Below, one piece after another: positions 9,830 to 20,097 of a stretch of DNA of 41,085 nucleotides. Below the pieces are notes generated by a model that saw nothing but the letters and a program-made list of their open reading frames with translations, was not told the origin of the DNA and did no database searches. Every line of letters starts with the position of its first letter. The first letter of the stretch is position 1. The stretch covers positions 1 to 41,085 of the forward strand of contig JAUNIE010000007.1 in assembly GCA_030523605.1 (NCBI GenBank), given 5' to 3'. The translations under genes were made by a program, and so were the position numbers. This DNA is from Clostridia bacterium. Its GTDB lineage: Bacteria > Bacillota > Clostridia > Oscillospirales > Acutalibacteraceae.

Positions 9830-11014
9830 ATGATAAAATTGAATGAAAATTTTGATAAATTAAAAAAGAATTATCTTTTTGCGGAAATCGCAAAGAGAAC
9901 TGAGGAGTACAAAGCCCAAAATCCAAATGCGGACGTAATAAAACTCGGTATAGGTGACGTTACATTGCCGCTTTGTAGTAGTGTTCTCGATGCTATGCAC
10001 GAGGCCGTTAATGAGATGGGCGAAACAGCTACATTTAGAGGGTATGGGCCTTATGAGGGATATGAGTTTTTGCGCACGGCGATAAGTGAAAGCTACTTAA
10101 GATATGGAATTGATATACAGCCTGATGAAATATATGTTTCCGATGGAGCAAAGAGCGATACCGCAAACATTTTAGAAATTTTCCAAACTGGCGGAAATGT
10201 TCTGATACCCAATCCGACTTATCCGGTCTACGTGGATAGTAGTATTATTGCGGGAAGAAACATTTGCTATATTGATGCCAATGAAAGCAACAATTTTTTG
10301 CCACTGCCCGATTATTCGGTAAAACCGAGCATTATATATCTTTGTTCACCCAATAATCCCACGGGGGCTGTGTATAATAAAAAACAGCTCAAAGAATGGG
10401 TTGATTATGCACTTGAAAACCAGTCGATAATATTATTTGATGCCGCATATGAAGCTTTTATAGAAGATCCAGATTTGCCGCACAGTATATTTGAAATAGA
10501 GGGTTCAAAGGAATGCGCTATAGAAATATGTTCATTTTCCAAAGGTGCAGGGTTTACGGGTGTCCGCTGCGGATACGTCGCTATACCCAATGAACTCAAA
10601 GTTGACGGCAAAAGTGTAGGCGAGATGTGGCTTAGACGTCAATCAATTAAATTTAACGGTACGTCGTATATCACGCAGAAAGGAGCTGCAGCGGCACTCT
10701 CAAAAGAAGGCATGGAGCAAGCCCGAAAAAATATCAATTACTACAAAGAAAATGCTAAAATGCTGTCTGAAACGCTAAAAGGATTGAATATTTGGCATAT
10801 CGGGGGTAAGAATTCACCTTATATTTGGCTTAAATGCCCGAATAATATGGATTCATGGGAGTTTTTCGACATTCTTTTAACAAAGTCAAATATAGTAGGT
10901 ACGCCCGGCTCGGGATTTGGTACAAACGGCGAAGGTTTTTTCAGACTCTCCTCATTCGGTAAAAAAGAGGATGTAGAAAAAGCAACCCAAAGAATAAAGA
11001 AGTTACAATTTTAA
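9830..11014 (+). CDS. dapL: LL-diaminopimelate aminotransferase
   Basis: The 394-residue fold-type I PLP enzyme converts tetrahydrodipicolinate directly to LL-diaminopimelate. DapL features include KLGIGDVTLPL, the FRGYGPYEGYEFLR segment, LCSPNNPTGAVYNKKQL, FDAAYEAFI (PLP-contacting Asp/Tyr) and the Schiff-base lysine in CSFSKGAGFTGVRCGY. Together with dapF this gives the short 'aminotransferase' lysine pathway used by many Clostridia instead of the succinylase or acetylase routes. It uses TTGGAG about ten bases before ATG. recA follows after 32 bases. Confidence 0.95.
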   Translation: MIKLNENFDKLKKNYLFAEIAKRTEEYKAQNPNADVIKLGIGDVTLPLCSSVLDAMHEAVNEMGETATFRGYGPYEGYEFLRTAISESYLRYGIDIQPDEIYVSDGAKSDTANILEIFQTGGNVLIPNPTYPVYVDSSIIAGRNICYIDANESNNFLPLPDYSVKPSIIYLCSPNNPTGAVYNKKQLKEWVDYALENQSIILFDAAYEAFIEDPDLPHSIFEIEGSKECAIEICSFSKGAGFTGVRCGYVAIPNELKVDGKSVGEMWLRRQSIKFNGTSYITQKGAAAALSKEGMEQARKNINYYKENAKMLSETLKGLNIWHIGGKNSPYIWLKCPNNMDSWEFFDILLTKSNIVGTPGSGFGTNGEGFFRLSSFGKKEDVEKATQRIKKLQF

Positions 11015-11046
11015 TTTAAAATTTTTATATTGAGAGGTAGAAAATT

Positions 11047-12120
11047 ATGGCATTCGACAAAAACAAGGCACTTGAAACGGCGCTCGGACAAATCGAAAAA
11101 CAATTCGGAAAAGGAGCAGTAATGAAGCTCGGCAAAAACGAGGCAATGCACGTAGACGCTATCCCCACAGGCTCGCTTTCGCTGGATATTGCACTCGGTA
11201 TCGGCGGACTCCCCAGAGGAAGAATTATCGAAATCTATGGTCCGGAATCTTCAGGTAAGACAACGCTCGCACTTTCGTGTATCGCACAGGGCCAGAAAAT
11301 GGGCGGAACAGCAGCATTTATAGACGTTGAACATGCTCTTGACCCTGTTTATGCATCTAATTTGGGCGTTGATATAGATTCGCTACTCGTTTCTCAGCCC
11401 GATACAGGTGAACAAGCGCTCGAAATTACTGAATCACTGGTTCGTTCGGGTGCCATAGATGTCATAGTCGTCGACTCGGTAGCAGCACTCGTCCCGAGAG
11501 CTGAAATTGAGGGCGAAATGGGAGATTCACACGTCGGACTTCAAGCAAGACTTATGTCTCAAGCGCTCAGAAAGTTGGCAGGCGCAATTTCAAAATCAAA
11601 TTGCGTGGCGATATTTATCAATCAGCTCCGTGAAAAAGTTGGAATTATGTTCGGTAACCCCGAAGTTACACCCGGCGGCCGTGCACTTAAATTTTATTCG
11701 TCTGTAAGAATTGACATCAGAAGAATTGAAACCCTTAAATCGAATGGCGAGATGATTGGTTCCAGAACGAGAGCTAAAGTTGTAAAAAACAAGATAGCGC
11801 CGCCGTTTAGGGAAGCTGAGTTCGATGTGATGTATGGTGAAGGAATTTCACACGAAGGCGAAATTTTAGATTTGGCAGTTAAACTTGATATAATTCAAAA
11901 AAGTGGTTCATGGTTCGCGTGTGGTGATAAAAAACTTGCGCAAGGTCGTGATAAAACTAAAGAATATCTGAAAGACAATCCCGAGTTTGCGGCAAGCATC
12001 GAAAAGCAAGTCAGAGATAGTTCAAATGCGATTTATTCGAAACCCTCAATGGCGAGAAATATGCAAGCGGAGACTGCTCCGGAGCAGACGAGTAAAGAAG
12101 AAGAGGCGGAAGAAGAATAA
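11047..12120 (+). CDS. recA: Recombinase RecA
   Basis: The 357-residue DNA-strand-exchange ATPase carries Walker [10 protein letters not shown] (residues 65-73), the catalytic [10 protein letters not shown] region, Walker [11 protein letters not shown], the L1/L2 loop regions ([26 protein letters not shown] with GNPEVTPGG) and an acidic tail rich in Glu that ends in EEEAEEE. It acts in recombinational repair and SOS co-protease function. GAGAGG lies before the ATG. recX follows 28 bases later, the standard pairing of RecA with its modulator. I see no obvious LexA box directly upstream, so it may be read from the dapF run. Confidence 0.99.
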   Translation: MAFDKNKALETALGQIEKQFGKGAVMKLGKNEAMHVDAIPTGSLSLDIALGIGGLPRGRIIEIYGPESSGKTTLALSCIAQGQKMGGTAAFIDVEHALDPVYASNLGVDIDSLLVSQPDTGEQALEITESLVRSGAIDVIVVDSVAALVPRAEIEGEMGDSHVGLQARLMSQALRKLAGAISKSNCVAIFINQLREKVGIMFGNPEVTPGGRALKFYSSVRIDIRRIETLKSNGEMIGSRTRAKVVKNKIAPPFREAEFDVMYGEGISHEGEILDLAVKLDIIQKSGSWFACGDKKLAQGRDKTKEYLKDNPEFAASIEKQVRDSSNAIYSKPSMARNMQAETAPEQTSKEEEAEEE

Positions 12121-12148
12121 TTATATAATTAATTGAAGGTGCATATAT

Positions 12149-12751
12149 TTGATAATTACGAAAATCACTAAATCAAAAAAAGGTAATGCGCTGATATATG
12201 CCGATAATAACTATTTGACAAGTGTTCCCATGGAAGTTTTCATAAAAAGCAGGCTTAAAGTTGGAAGCGAGATTGATGAAAACACTTTGGAAGAACTTGT
12301 AAAAGAAATGGATTTTAACAAAGCTAAGGAAAAAGCTCTGAGGTTACTTTCCCTCAGGGCTCATTCCAAGAAAGAATTAACAGATAAACTTAAAAATTCT
12401 TCAGGTGAGGAAAGTGCCGAAAAAGTCGCCGAAAAGATGCAAAGTTTAGGGCTCATTGACGATAGAAGTTTTGCGGTTTCTTATGCGTCTGAGCTGTTTT
12501 CGAAAAAGCTCCATTCGGTCAGTAAGGTTAAATATGAGCTTTCCAAAAAAGGTATTTCGAATGATATTATAGAAGAAATTATCGAGGAAATATCGCCTGA
12601 TGAGAGGCAAAATATTGAAAAAATTTTTGAGAAAAAACATTTTGATGTAAACGATGAGAAGAATTTTAGGCGAACGGTAGCATATTGCCAAAGGCTCGGA
12701 TACAGCTGGAATGACATAAAATCAGTTATAAATTTGTATAATCAAACTTAA
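12149..12751 (+). CDS. recX: RecA regulator RecX
   Basis: The 200-residue helical protein starts at TTG 12149, with GAAGGTG (12134-12140) eight bases before it. It shows the RecX three-helix repeats, including ALRLLSLRAHSKKELTDKL, the GLIDDRSFAVSYA repeat and a third copy near GYSWNDIKSVI. RecX binds in the groove of RecA filaments and limits their growth. It is directly downstream of recA, as in many bacteria, and is followed by pgsA after 20 bases. Confidence 0.93.
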   Translation: MIITKITKSKKGNALIYADNNYLTSVPMEVFIKSRLKVGSEIDENTLEELVKEMDFNKAKEKALRLLSLRAHSKKELTDKLKNSSGEESAEKVAEKMQSLGLIDDRSFAVSYASELFSKKLHSVSKVKYELSKKGISNDIIEEIIEEISPDERQNIEKIFEKKHFDVNDEKNFRRTVAYCQRLGYSWNDIKSVINLYNQT

Positions 12752-12771
12752 AAACTAGGGGGGTACGTAAA

Positions 12772-13341
12772 ATGAATATCGCAAATAAACTTACTGTTTT
12801 GCGCATTTTTTTGGTATTCCCTGCTATTTTTTTTGTTTTGTGTGATTGGCTTCCATATAGATGGTTTTTAGCCTTTTGCATATTTTTGGCAGCATCTTTT
12901 ACTGATTATTTGGACGGAAAAATCGCCAGAAAATATGGTTATATAACCGACTTTGGGAAAATTATGGATCCGCTTGCAGATAAAATGCTGATTATTTCTA
13001 TGTATATTTGTTTTGTAGGGCTTGGAATTTCACCGATTTTACCGGTAGTTTTGATAGTATTGCGTGAATTTTTGATAACATCACTGCGTTTCTTGGTGTC
13101 CGAAAAGAAAAATATAGTCATAAGCGCAAATATTTTCGGAAAATTAAAAACGCTCAGTCAGATAATCGCAGTGAGCGCTGTAATGGTATCGCAAATGTAC
13201 ATAGAAATATTCGGTAATAATTATGTTGTAGCACTAAATTTATTGGTTAGCACTTTGATATGGCTCAGCTGTGCATTTTCCATAATTTCTGGTGTGATAT
13301 ATTTATATCAAAGTAAGAAAATTTTGTTTTCAAACCGATGA
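12772..13341 (+). CDS. pgsA: CDP-diacylglycerol-glycerol-3-phosphate phosphatidyltransferase
   Basis: The 189-residue membrane enzyme makes phosphatidylglycerophosphate. The CDP-alcohol phosphotransferase signature D-x2-DG-x2-AR-x8-G-x3-D-x3-D is complete at about residues 46-72 (DYLDGKIARKYG, DFGKIMDPLADK). About five hydrophobic helices surround it. AGGGGGG lies ten bases before ATG. The recA-recX-pgsA-cysS order is co-directional, with only short gaps. Confidence 0.95.
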   Translation: MNIANKLTVLRIFLVFPAIFFVLCDWLPYRWFLAFCIFLAASFTDYLDGKIARKYGYITDFGKIMDPLADKMLIISMYICFVGLGISPILPVVLIVLREFLITSLRFLVSEKKNIVISANIFGKLKTLSQIIAVSAVMVSQMYIEIFGNNYVVALNLLVSTLIWLSCAFSIISGVIYLYQSKKILFSNR

Positions 13342-13361
13342 AATTTGAAAGGAGATTAAAG

Positions 13362-14768
13362 ATGAAAATTTATAATACTTTAACAAACAAAAAGCAAGAA
13401 TTCGTGCCTATCGAAGACGGGAAAGCTAAAATATATGCATGTGGCCCGACTGTTTATAATTATATTCATGTTGGTAATTCCAGGCCGATTTGCGTGTTTG
13501 ACGTGCTCAGAAGATATCTTGAGTATATGGGGTATGATGTTACTTTTGTTCAAAATTTCACGGACATTGACGATAAGATAATCAAGAAAGCTACCGAAGA
13601 AAAATCAGATTTTATGACGGTTTCGAGAAAATATATCGACGAGTACAAAAAAGATGCAGCTGGTCTGAACGTCAGGGAGGCGACGATTCACCCAAAAGCA
13701 ACGGAAAACATTGATGAAATCATAAAAATAATAAGCGAATTAATAAAAAAAGGTCACGCATATGCGGCGGAAAACGGCGATGTTTATTTTAGTACGAGGT
13801 CGTTTAAAGAGTACGGAAAGCTTTCAGGACAGACAATTGATGATTTACAGTCCGGAGCGAGGATAAAAGTAGGAGAGATAAAGAAAGACCCGCTGGATTT
13901 CGCACTTTGGAAAGCAGCTAAAGAGGGTGAACCTTATTGGGAGAGCCCCTGGGGGAAGGGGCGTCCAGGGTGGCATATTGAATGCTCGGCGATGGCCGGA
14001 AAATATCTCGGCAAAACGATTGATATACATTGTGGCGGTCAAGATTTGATTTTTCCTCACCACGAGAATGAAATTGCACAGAGTGAAGGCTGTAATGGTG
14101 TGGATTTTGCGCACTACTGGATGCACAACGGATACATAAATGTAAATAGTCAAAAAATGTCAAAATCATTGGGAAATTTTTTTACTGTGCGAGAAATCGC
14201 CGAAAAATATGGTTATGAACCTATAAGGTACCTTATGATTGCGTCGCATTATCGCAGTCCGATAAATTTCAGCGAAGAAATAATCATGCAGTGTAAATCC
14301 GCTCTGGAGAGGCTCTATAAATTCAGAGAAAACTTGGAATTTGCGGTAAAAAATGCAGCTGAGAGCGCAGGAAAAATAGAATTTGATATTGCAAGCTATA
14401 AAAATAAATTTATCGAAAAAATGAACGATGACCTGAATACAGCTGATGCTTTGGGCGTAATATTCGAACTTGTTAAGAACGTGAATATGAATATTATCCC
14501 GAAATCAGGTATTGCCGGCAAAGCACTTCTTAGTGGCATTTTGGAATTGTTCAATGAATTAACGGGTGTATTGGGAATTTTGTATGAGGATAAAACTCAG
14601 GGGCAAAAATCCATAAGTGAGGACGAAATTAAAGAACTGATAGATAAGCGAAATCTTGCCAGAAAAGAAAAAAATTGGCAACGAGCCGATGAAATAAGAG
14701 ATGAACTGAAAAGCAAGAACGTGATAATAGAAGACACACCACAGGGCACAAAATATACTATAAAATAA
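13362..14768 (+). CDS. cysS: Cysteinyl-tRNA synthetase
   Basis: The 468-residue class I synthetase charges tRNA-Cys. The start at 13362 ([11 protein letters not shown]) is preferred because AAAGGAG lies at 13347-13353; an in-frame ATG at 13338 overlaps the end of pgsA and would sit upstream of the site. Motifs are the zinc Cys in [11 protein letters not shown], the HIGH-type sequence HVGNSRP, the WHIECSAM zinc region, and [10 protein letters not shown] (KMSKS loop). Length is typical. No T-box leader is present, consistent with an internal operon position. Confidence 0.97.
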   Translation: MKIYNTLTNKKQEFVPIEDGKAKIYACGPTVYNYIHVGNSRPICVFDVLRRYLEYMGYDVTFVQNFTDIDDKIIKKATEEKSDFMTVSRKYIDEYKKDAAGLNVREATIHPKATENIDEIIKIISELIKKGHAYAAENGDVYFSTRSFKEYGKLSGQTIDDLQSGARIKVGEIKKDPLDFALWKAAKEGEPYWESPWGKGRPGWHIECSAMAGKYLGKTIDIHCGGQDLIFPHHENEIAQSEGCNGVDFAHYWMHNGYINVNSQKMSKSLGNFFTVREIAEKYGYEPIRYLMIASHYRSPINFSEEIIMQCKSALERLYKFRENLEFAVKNAAESAGKIEFDIASYKNKFIEKMNDDLNTADALGVIFELVKNVNMNIIPKSGIAGKALLSGILELFNELTGVLGILYEDKTQGQKSISEDEIKELIDKRNLARKEKNWQRADEIRDELKSKNVIIEDTPQGTKYTIK

Positions 14769-14802
14769 TGGCGGTGATGAGTGCAGTTTTTCTGCGAAAA
14801 AA

Positions 14803-15912
14803 ATGAGATCATCAATAATAAAACTTGATAAAATAAATGTGTCGTTTGATAATGAATTAATACTTAATAATTTAAGCCTCGATATAAAAGAAGGGGAGTT
14901 TGTAACTCTCCTCGGCCCGTCGGGCTGCGGGAAAACTACCACTTTGAGGATTATTGCGGGTTTCTTGGCACCGGATAGCGGAAATGTTTTTTTCAGAGGC
15001 AAACGAATAAATAATGTACCGGCGCATAAAAGAGAAGTAAACACGATATTTCAAAAGTATGCGTTGTTTCCGCACCTGAATGTTTATGAAAATGTGGCAT
15101 TCGGGCTTAGGATTCAAAAAAAATCCGAAGATGAAATCAGAAAAAAAGTTACCGAAATGCTAAAAATGGTCAATTTGAGCGGATATATCGACAGAGGTAT
15201 CGAATCACTGTCAGGCGGGCAACAACAAAGGGTTGCCATAGCAAGAGCGCTTGCCAACAATCCTAAGGTTTTGCTTCTTGATGAGCCTTTGGGTGCGCTC
15301 GATTTGAAGCTACGAAAAGACATGCAGACCGAACTCAAAAATATTCATCAAAGAACTGGGATAACATTTATTTTGGTAACACACGACCAAGAAGAGGCGC
15401 TTTCGATGTCCGATACAGTGGTAGTCATGGATAAAGGGCGTATTCAGCAGATCGGAACTCCAACCGATATTTATAATGAACCGAAAAATGCTTTTGTGGC
15501 TGATTTTATAGGAGAAAGCAACATAATCGAAGGCACTATGATAGAAGATTATAGGGTGAAATTTGCCGGAAAAGAGTTTCAATGTATTGACTCGGGATTT
15601 GGCAGTATGAAACCTGTCGACGTTGTTATTAGGCCGGAAGATGTCAGAGTTACGACGCCTGAAAACGGTTATATTTCGGGCACGGTTACTTCTGTTACGT
15701 TTAAGGGTGTACATAATGAAATAATCGTTGATGTTGACGGATTTAAGTGGATGATACAAACGACTGCAGGTCAAGAAGAGGGAGATAAAATCGGTCTGAT
15801 AATAAATCCTGACGACATACATATAATGAAAAAATCGGTATACTCATCTGAAGTGGGCGATTATAGTGCGTTCAGTGATGAGTTCTATGAGGAACAACAT
15901 CCTCATAAATAG
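14803..15912 (+). CDS. potA: Spermidine/putrescine ABC transporter ATPase
   Basis: The 369-residue ATPase of a polyamine importer has Walker [11 protein letters not shown]-loop [11 protein letters not shown], signature [15 protein letters not shown], Walker [13 protein letters not shown] and switch [11 protein letters not shown]-terminal TOBE-type domain ([25 protein letters not shown]) matches the PotA/MalK subfamily. It would energise PotB/PotC with PotD as the binding lipoprotein; all four genes follow in order. The ATG at 14803 has no strong site; a GGCGGTGATG segment lies about 25 bases upstream. Confidence 0.93.
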   Translation: MRSSIIKLDKINVSFDNELILNNLSLDIKEGEFVTLLGPSGCGKTTTLRIIAGFLAPDSGNVFFRGKRINNVPAHKREVNTIFQKYALFPHLNVYENVAFGLRIQKKSEDEIRKKVTEMLKMVNLSGYIDRGIESLSGGQQQRVAIARALANNPKVLLLDEPLGALDLKLRKDMQTELKNIHQRTGITFILVTHDQEEALSMSDTVVVMDKGRIQQIGTPTDIYNEPKNAFVADFIGESNIIEGTMIEDYRVKFAGKEFQCIDSGFGSMKPVDVVIRPEDVRVTTPENGYISGTVTSVTFKGVHNEIIVDVDGFKWMIQTTAGQEEGDKIGLIINPDDIHIMKKSVYSSEVGDYSAFSDEFYEEQHPHK

Positions 15913-15961
15913 ATTGTTACAAATTTTAGAAAAATAAGGAGAAAAGCGGGGCAAAAATAAA

Positions 15962-16777
15962 TTGAAAATAAAATTAAATCTTTTCCCATATGTTTTGTGG
16001 ATGTCGTTTTTCGTAACAGTACCGCTGATACTTGTGATAATATTTGCCTTCACCACTCCGGACGGCGGATTTACGTTTGACAATATAATTTATGCAACAA
16101 AATATTCGGCGGTTTTTTGGCGGTCGATAGTTTTAGGTGCGGTTTCAACGTTAATGTGTTTGATAATAGGATATCCGATGGCGTATTTTATTGCAAAAAT
16201 CAAAGCAAATTTCCAGAGCGTTTTCATAATGCTCCTTATGATACCGATGTGGACGAGCTTTTTGCTCAGAACGTACGCATGGATGACTATACTCGAATAT
16301 AACGGACTGCTTAATAAATTGATTTCATTTTTGGGTTTTGAAAAAATAAATATGATTAATACTCCTGGCGCAGTTGTTCTCGGGATGGTATATAATTTTC
16401 TGCCATATATGATACTTCCTATTTATACAGTCCTTTCAAAAATAGATACTAAAGTTATTGAGGCGGCGCAGGATTTAGGAGCAAATAAATTCACGGTATT
16501 TAAAAAAGTTATTTTCCCGCTTAGCCTTGCGGGAGTCGTTTCGGGCATAACCATGGTTTTCGTCCCGTCAGTGAGTACTTTTGTTGTATCGAAAATGCTT
16601 GGCGGAGGCGCAATACTTATGATAGGCGACCTTATAGAAATGCAGTTTCTGGGTAATGCCTATAATCCGTATTTGGGTTCGGCAGTTTCTTTGGTACTTA
16701 TGGTAATTATAATGATAGGCATGGGAATAACGAATAAACTCGATGACGACCCGAACGAACGAAATATGATTGTGTAG
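15962..16777 (+). CDS. potB: Spermidine/putrescine permease PotB
   Basis: The 271-residue permease has about six membrane helices. The binding-protein-dependent transport EAA-loop region is EAAQDLGANKFTVFKKVIFPLSLAGV. A TAA stop lies 27 bases upstream in frame and TTG 15962 is the only conventional start after it. The site is weak (GCGGGG about ten bases before), so the start is moderately certain. It follows potA and precedes potC, forming the heterodimeric channel of the polyamine importer. Confidence 0.92.
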   Translation: MKIKLNLFPYVLWMSFFVTVPLILVIIFAFTTPDGGFTFDNIIYATKYSAVFWRSIVLGAVSTLMCLIIGYPMAYFIAKIKANFQSVFIMLLMIPMWTSFLLRTYAWMTILEYNGLLNKLISFLGFEKINMINTPGAVVLGMVYNFLPYMILPIYTVLSKIDTKVIEAAQDLGANKFTVFKKVIFPLSLAGVVSGITMVFVPSVSTFVVSKMLGGGAILMIGDLIEMQFLGNAYNPYLGSAVSLVLMVIIMIGMGITNKLDDDPNERNMIV

Positions 16778-16802
16778 TAAAAATTTATCGGAGGTGATAA
16801 GC

Positions 16803-17597
16803 TTGAAAATTTTAAATAAAATATATATGGCGCTGATATTTATATTCTTGTACGCTCCGATATTTGTGCTTATAGCGTTTTCATTCAACGACTCAAAAAG
16901 TAGAGTAGTGTGGTCGGGATTTACGCTGAAATGGTACTTTAAGCTTTTCGAAAATCAAGAAATTTTATCTGCATTTTATAATACCATGATTATTGCAATT
17001 ATTTCGGCATTGATAGCCACAGTTCTGGGTACGGCGGCGGCTGTGGGAATTTCTAAAAGTAAAAAATGGCAAAAAAAATTAATAATGAATGTAACCAACC
17101 TGCCGATGATAAACCCCGAAATAGTAACGGGTGTATCACTTATGCTTTTGTTTGTTTTTATATACAATACATTTGGATTTTTCAAGCCCGGACTTGTTAC
17201 ACTTATATGTGCGCATACGACGTTTTGCCTCCCGTATGTGATACTTTCCGTAATGCCGAAACTAAGACAAATGGACCCACATATTTATGAAGCAGCACGT
17301 GATTTGGGTTGCAGTCCGCTCAAGGCTTTTATAAAAGTTGTAATGCCGAGCATTTTGCCAGGAATTATTACAGGAATGATAATGTCATTTACGATGTCAA
17401 TCGATGATTTTGTAATAAGTTATTTTGCCGGCGGAATGGTTCAGACGCTCCCAATTGCAGTTTATTCAATGACGAGGAAAATAGTAAGTCCTGAAATTAA
17501 CGCACTTTCGAGCGTTATGTTTATTGTGGTTTTTATGCTTCTGATAGTTATCAATTTCAGGCAGGAAAAGGATAAAGTACGTGGTGCAAAAAAATAG
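16803..17597 (+). CDS. potC: Spermidine/putrescine permease PotC
   Basis: The 264-residue permease has six predicted helices and the EAA motif EAARDLGCSPLKAFIKVVMPSILPG, followed by the MSIDDFVISYF segment characteristic of PotC. The start is TTG 16803, preceded by CGGAGGTGAT at 16790-16799. It pairs with PotB and precedes the binding protein PotD by 24 bases. Confidence 0.92.
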   Translation: MKILNKIYMALIFIFLYAPIFVLIAFSFNDSKSRVVWSGFTLKWYFKLFENQEILSAFYNTMIIAIISALIATVLGTAAAVGISKSKKWQKKLIMNVTNLPMINPEIVTGVSLMLLFVFIYNTFGFFKPGLVTLICAHTTFCLPYVILSVMPKLRQMDPHIYEAARDLGCSPLKAFIKVVMPSILPGIITGMIMSFTMSIDDFVISYFAGGMVQTLPIAVYSMTRKIVSPEINALSSVMFIVVFMLLIVINFRQEKDKVRGAKK

Positions 17598-17621
17598 AGG
17601 GGTAAAGGAGGGAGCTTTGGC

Positions 17622-18779
17622 ATGAAAAAGTACTTGGTTGTTGCTGTTTCACTAATATTTACAATGTTTCTCAGCGGTTGTGAACTAAAAAACGAAAAAG
17701 AAAAATCCATAAATGTTTACAGCTGGGGCGAATTTATTTCCGACGGCGCTGACGGAACGGTTAACGTCAATGAAAAATTCACCGAAGAAACAGGCATAAA
17801 AGTTAATTACAAGACTTTCCAGAATAACGAAGAACTTTTTGCGAAAATTTCTGGCGGCGGTGCGGATTATGATGTCATAATTCCTTCCGATTATATGGTT
17901 TCGAGACTCATCGAAAAAGATATGCTCGAAAAAATAGATTTTAATAATATTCCTAACTATAAATTTATTTCAGAAAGATTTAAAAATCTTAATTTTGACC
18001 CTAAAAATGAGTATTCTGTTCCGTATGTTTGGGGCATGATCGGAATTTTTTATAATAAGAAAGAAGTAAAAGAGGATATTACCTGGGATACTTTGTGGAA
18101 CGAGAAATATAGCGGCAGAATACTGATGTTCGATAACGCCAGGGACGCTTTTGCGATTTCGCTTTTGCGATTGGGTTATTCCGTGAACACGCAAGACACG
18201 GCGGAACTGAGAAAAGCGGCAGATGAGCTTATAAAACAGAAACCGCTTGTGCAAGCATACGTTATGGATCAGATTTTTGACAAAATTTCAAACGGCGAAG
18301 CTGTGTTGGCGCCGTACTACGCAGGCGATGCGGCGGTTGTGATGAAAAATAATCCGGATATAGGATTTGTGATACCGAAAAATGGATCGGAAAAATTTGT
18401 TGATTCTATGTGTATACCAAAGGATTCGGAAAATAAGGAATTGGCTGAGAAGTATATAAATTTCATGTGCAGAACCGATATAGCGCTTGCAAATGCAAAA
18501 AAAACAGGTTATTCCACGCCGCACGAAGAAGCATATAAGCTCCTCGATGATGATGTTAGAAGCAGTGATATTTTTTATCCGGATAGGGAGACGCTCGATA
18601 ATTCACAAACGTTTGTAAATTTATCCGAGAAGACAAATAGATTTATCGATGAGCTTTGGATAGAAGTAAAATCAGGCGGCACGTCGGAAAATCCTTGGAA
18701 TTTGATAATTATTTTGCTTGGCTTTGGAGCGGTATATTTGTTGGTTGCGGTTTTGAAAAATTCAAAGCGTAAAAAGTAA
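17622..18779 (+). CDS. potD: Spermidine/putrescine-binding lipoprotein PotD with C-terminal membrane helix
   Basis: The 385-residue protein has a lipoprotein signal ending in MFLSGC and the PotD opening SINVYSWGEFI. Further PotD-like segments are GADYDVIIPSDYMVSRLIE, VPYVWGMIGIFYNKKEV and LAPYYAGDAAVVM. It should bind polyamines outside the membrane for PotABC. An odd feature is the last 29 residues: NPWNLIIILLGFGAVYLLVAVL followed by NSKRKK, a clear membrane helix with a basic tail. The protein would therefore be held by both a lipid and a helix. AAAGGAGG lies about 11 bases before the ATG. Confidence 0.92.
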   Translation: MKKYLVVAVSLIFTMFLSGCELKNEKEKSINVYSWGEFISDGADGTVNVNEKFTEETGIKVNYKTFQNNEELFAKISGGGADYDVIIPSDYMVSRLIEKDMLEKIDFNNIPNYKFISERFKNLNFDPKNEYSVPYVWGMIGIFYNKKEVKEDITWDTLWNEKYSGRILMFDNARDAFAISLLRLGYSVNTQDTAELRKAADELIKQKPLVQAYVMDQIFDKISNGEAVLAPYYAGDAAVVMKNNPDIGFVIPKNGSEKFVDSMCIPKDSENKELAEKYINFMCRTDIALANAKKTGYSTPHEEAYKLLDDDVRSSDIFYPDRETLDNSQTFVNLSEKTNRFIDELWIEVKSGGTSENPWNLIIILLGFGAVYLLVAVLKNSKRKK

Positions 18780-18808
18780 GAAATTTGTTTTATTTGGGTG
18801 ATAAAGTT

Positions 18809-19480
18809 ATGATTTCAGTGGCAATTGACGGGCCGGCAGGCTCGGGTAAAAGTACGATTTCCAAAATAATAGCGCAAAAACTAGGTTTTGTGCATCTTGA
18901 TACGGGTGCGCTTTATAGGGCGATTGCTTATTTTATAGATAAAAATAATGTGGATTTCAATAATGAAAACGAAGTAAAGAAATGTTTGAAGTTCGTTGAT
19001 TTGAAGATCGAAAAAAGTGGTGCAGAGCAAAAAATTCTGCTTGGCGGGAAAGTTTTGAGCAGCGAACTTCGCAGTTTAAATATTACTAAAATAGCATCTA
19101 GAATAGCGTCGTATAGATGTGTTAGGGAGTATTTGCTGAATTTTCAGCGTGATTTTGCCGAAAAACAAAATGTGGTAATGGACGGTAGGGATATAGGTAC
19201 AGTTGTGCTACCGAATGCATCGGTTAAAATTTTTATAACAGCTTCGCCCGAAGTTCGTGCAGGGCGCAGACTTGAACAGATGTCAAAAAGCGGCGAAAAA
19301 CCCGATTATAATGAAATCCTGGATGCAATAAAAAAGAGAGATTACGAAGATACACACAGAGTAATTGCACCTCTTAAAAAAGCCGATGATGCGGCTGTTA
19401 TTGATAATTCGAATATGAATTTGAATCAAACGGTAGAGAGCGTATTGAGTATTATAAAAGAAAGGGTAGAGAGTATATGA
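18809..19480 (+). CDS. cmk: Cytidylate kinase
   Basis: The 223-residue kinase phosphorylates CMP and dCMP. The P-loop is GPAGSGKST (residues 8-16), followed by LGFVHLDTGALYRA and later MDGRDIGTVVLPNA and the ARG-rich lid RAGRRLEQM. GGGTG at 18796-18800 supports ATG 18809 over a TTG/ATG further upstream. It overlaps plsC by four bases (ATGA). The order cmk-plsC-ispH is common in Clostridia, where rpsA often follows; here rpsA is absent. Confidence 0.95.
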   Translation: MISVAIDGPAGSGKSTISKIIAQKLGFVHLDTGALYRAIAYFIDKNNVDFNNENEVKKCLKFVDLKIEKSGAEQKILLGGKVLSSELRSLNITKIASRIASYRCVREYLLNFQRDFAEKQNVVMDGRDIGTVVLPNASVKIFITASPEVRAGRRLEQMSKSGEKPDYNEILDAIKKRDYEDTHRVIAPLKKADDAAVIDNSNMNLNQTVESVLSIIKERVESI

Positions 19481-20085
19481 GCGAGAGATTTTATAAAGCT
19501 GTGATAACCATAATAAAACCGTTTTTGAAGTTTTTTTATCCTTTTGAGGTGCGGGGACTCGAAAAAATAAAAAATGCAAAAAAAAATTACATAATTTGCT
19601 GCAATCATCTTTCGAATGTGGACGTTGCTTTTCTGATGGTTACGCATGAAAAGCTAATATGTTTCATGGCTAAAGAAGAACTTTTTAAAAATAAAATTTT
19701 AGGTTGGTTTTTCAAAAAAATGGGCGCTTTTGCCGTAAAGCGTGGGAAAGGCGATAAAAGCGCATTAATAAATTCTGAAAATATAATAAAAAATGGCAAT
19801 ATTTTAGGCATTTTCATAGAGGGGACACGCTCAAAAACGGGAGAATTTTTGAGGCCAAAATCAGGTGCTACGCTGATAGCTTCAAAAACGAATGCGGATA
19901 TTTTGCCCATTTGTATTACAGGTTCGGGAGAAAATAACAAGGTTAAACTATTCAAAAAGACAATTATTTCTTACGGTGATTTTATTCCAAATAATGCGAT
20001 AAACTGTGAAGATGGTTCAAGGAGCGCACTGAAGGAATCCACGAATAAAATCATGGATAGTATTACTAAATTAAGACAAGATTAG
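19477..20085 (+). CDS. plsC: 1-acylglycerol-3-phosphate acyltransferase
   Basis: The 202-residue acyltransferase has the catalytic HX4D motif in CNHLSNVD (H44, D49), the second block GAFAVKRG and the substrate motif FIEGTRS. It acylates lysophosphatidate in phospholipid synthesis at the cytoplasmic membrane. It is coupled to cmk by an ATGA overlap and is 12 bases upstream of ispH. Confidence 0.93.
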   Translation: MSERFYKAVITIIKPFLKFFYPFEVRGLEKIKNAKKNYIICCNHLSNVDVAFLMVTHEKLICFMAKEELFKNKILGWFFKKMGAFAVKRGKGDKSALINSENIIKNGNILGIFIEGTRSKTGEFLRPKSGATLIASKTNADILPICITGSGENNKVKLFKKTIISYGDFIPNNAINCEDGSRSALKESTNKIMDSITKLRQD

Positions 20086-20097
20086 GAGTAAAATAAT

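Noticed and set aside
13200-13362. A T-box leader before cysS
   Set aside because: The gene starts within the end of pgsA, leaving no leader; no T-box sequence or antiterminator is seen.
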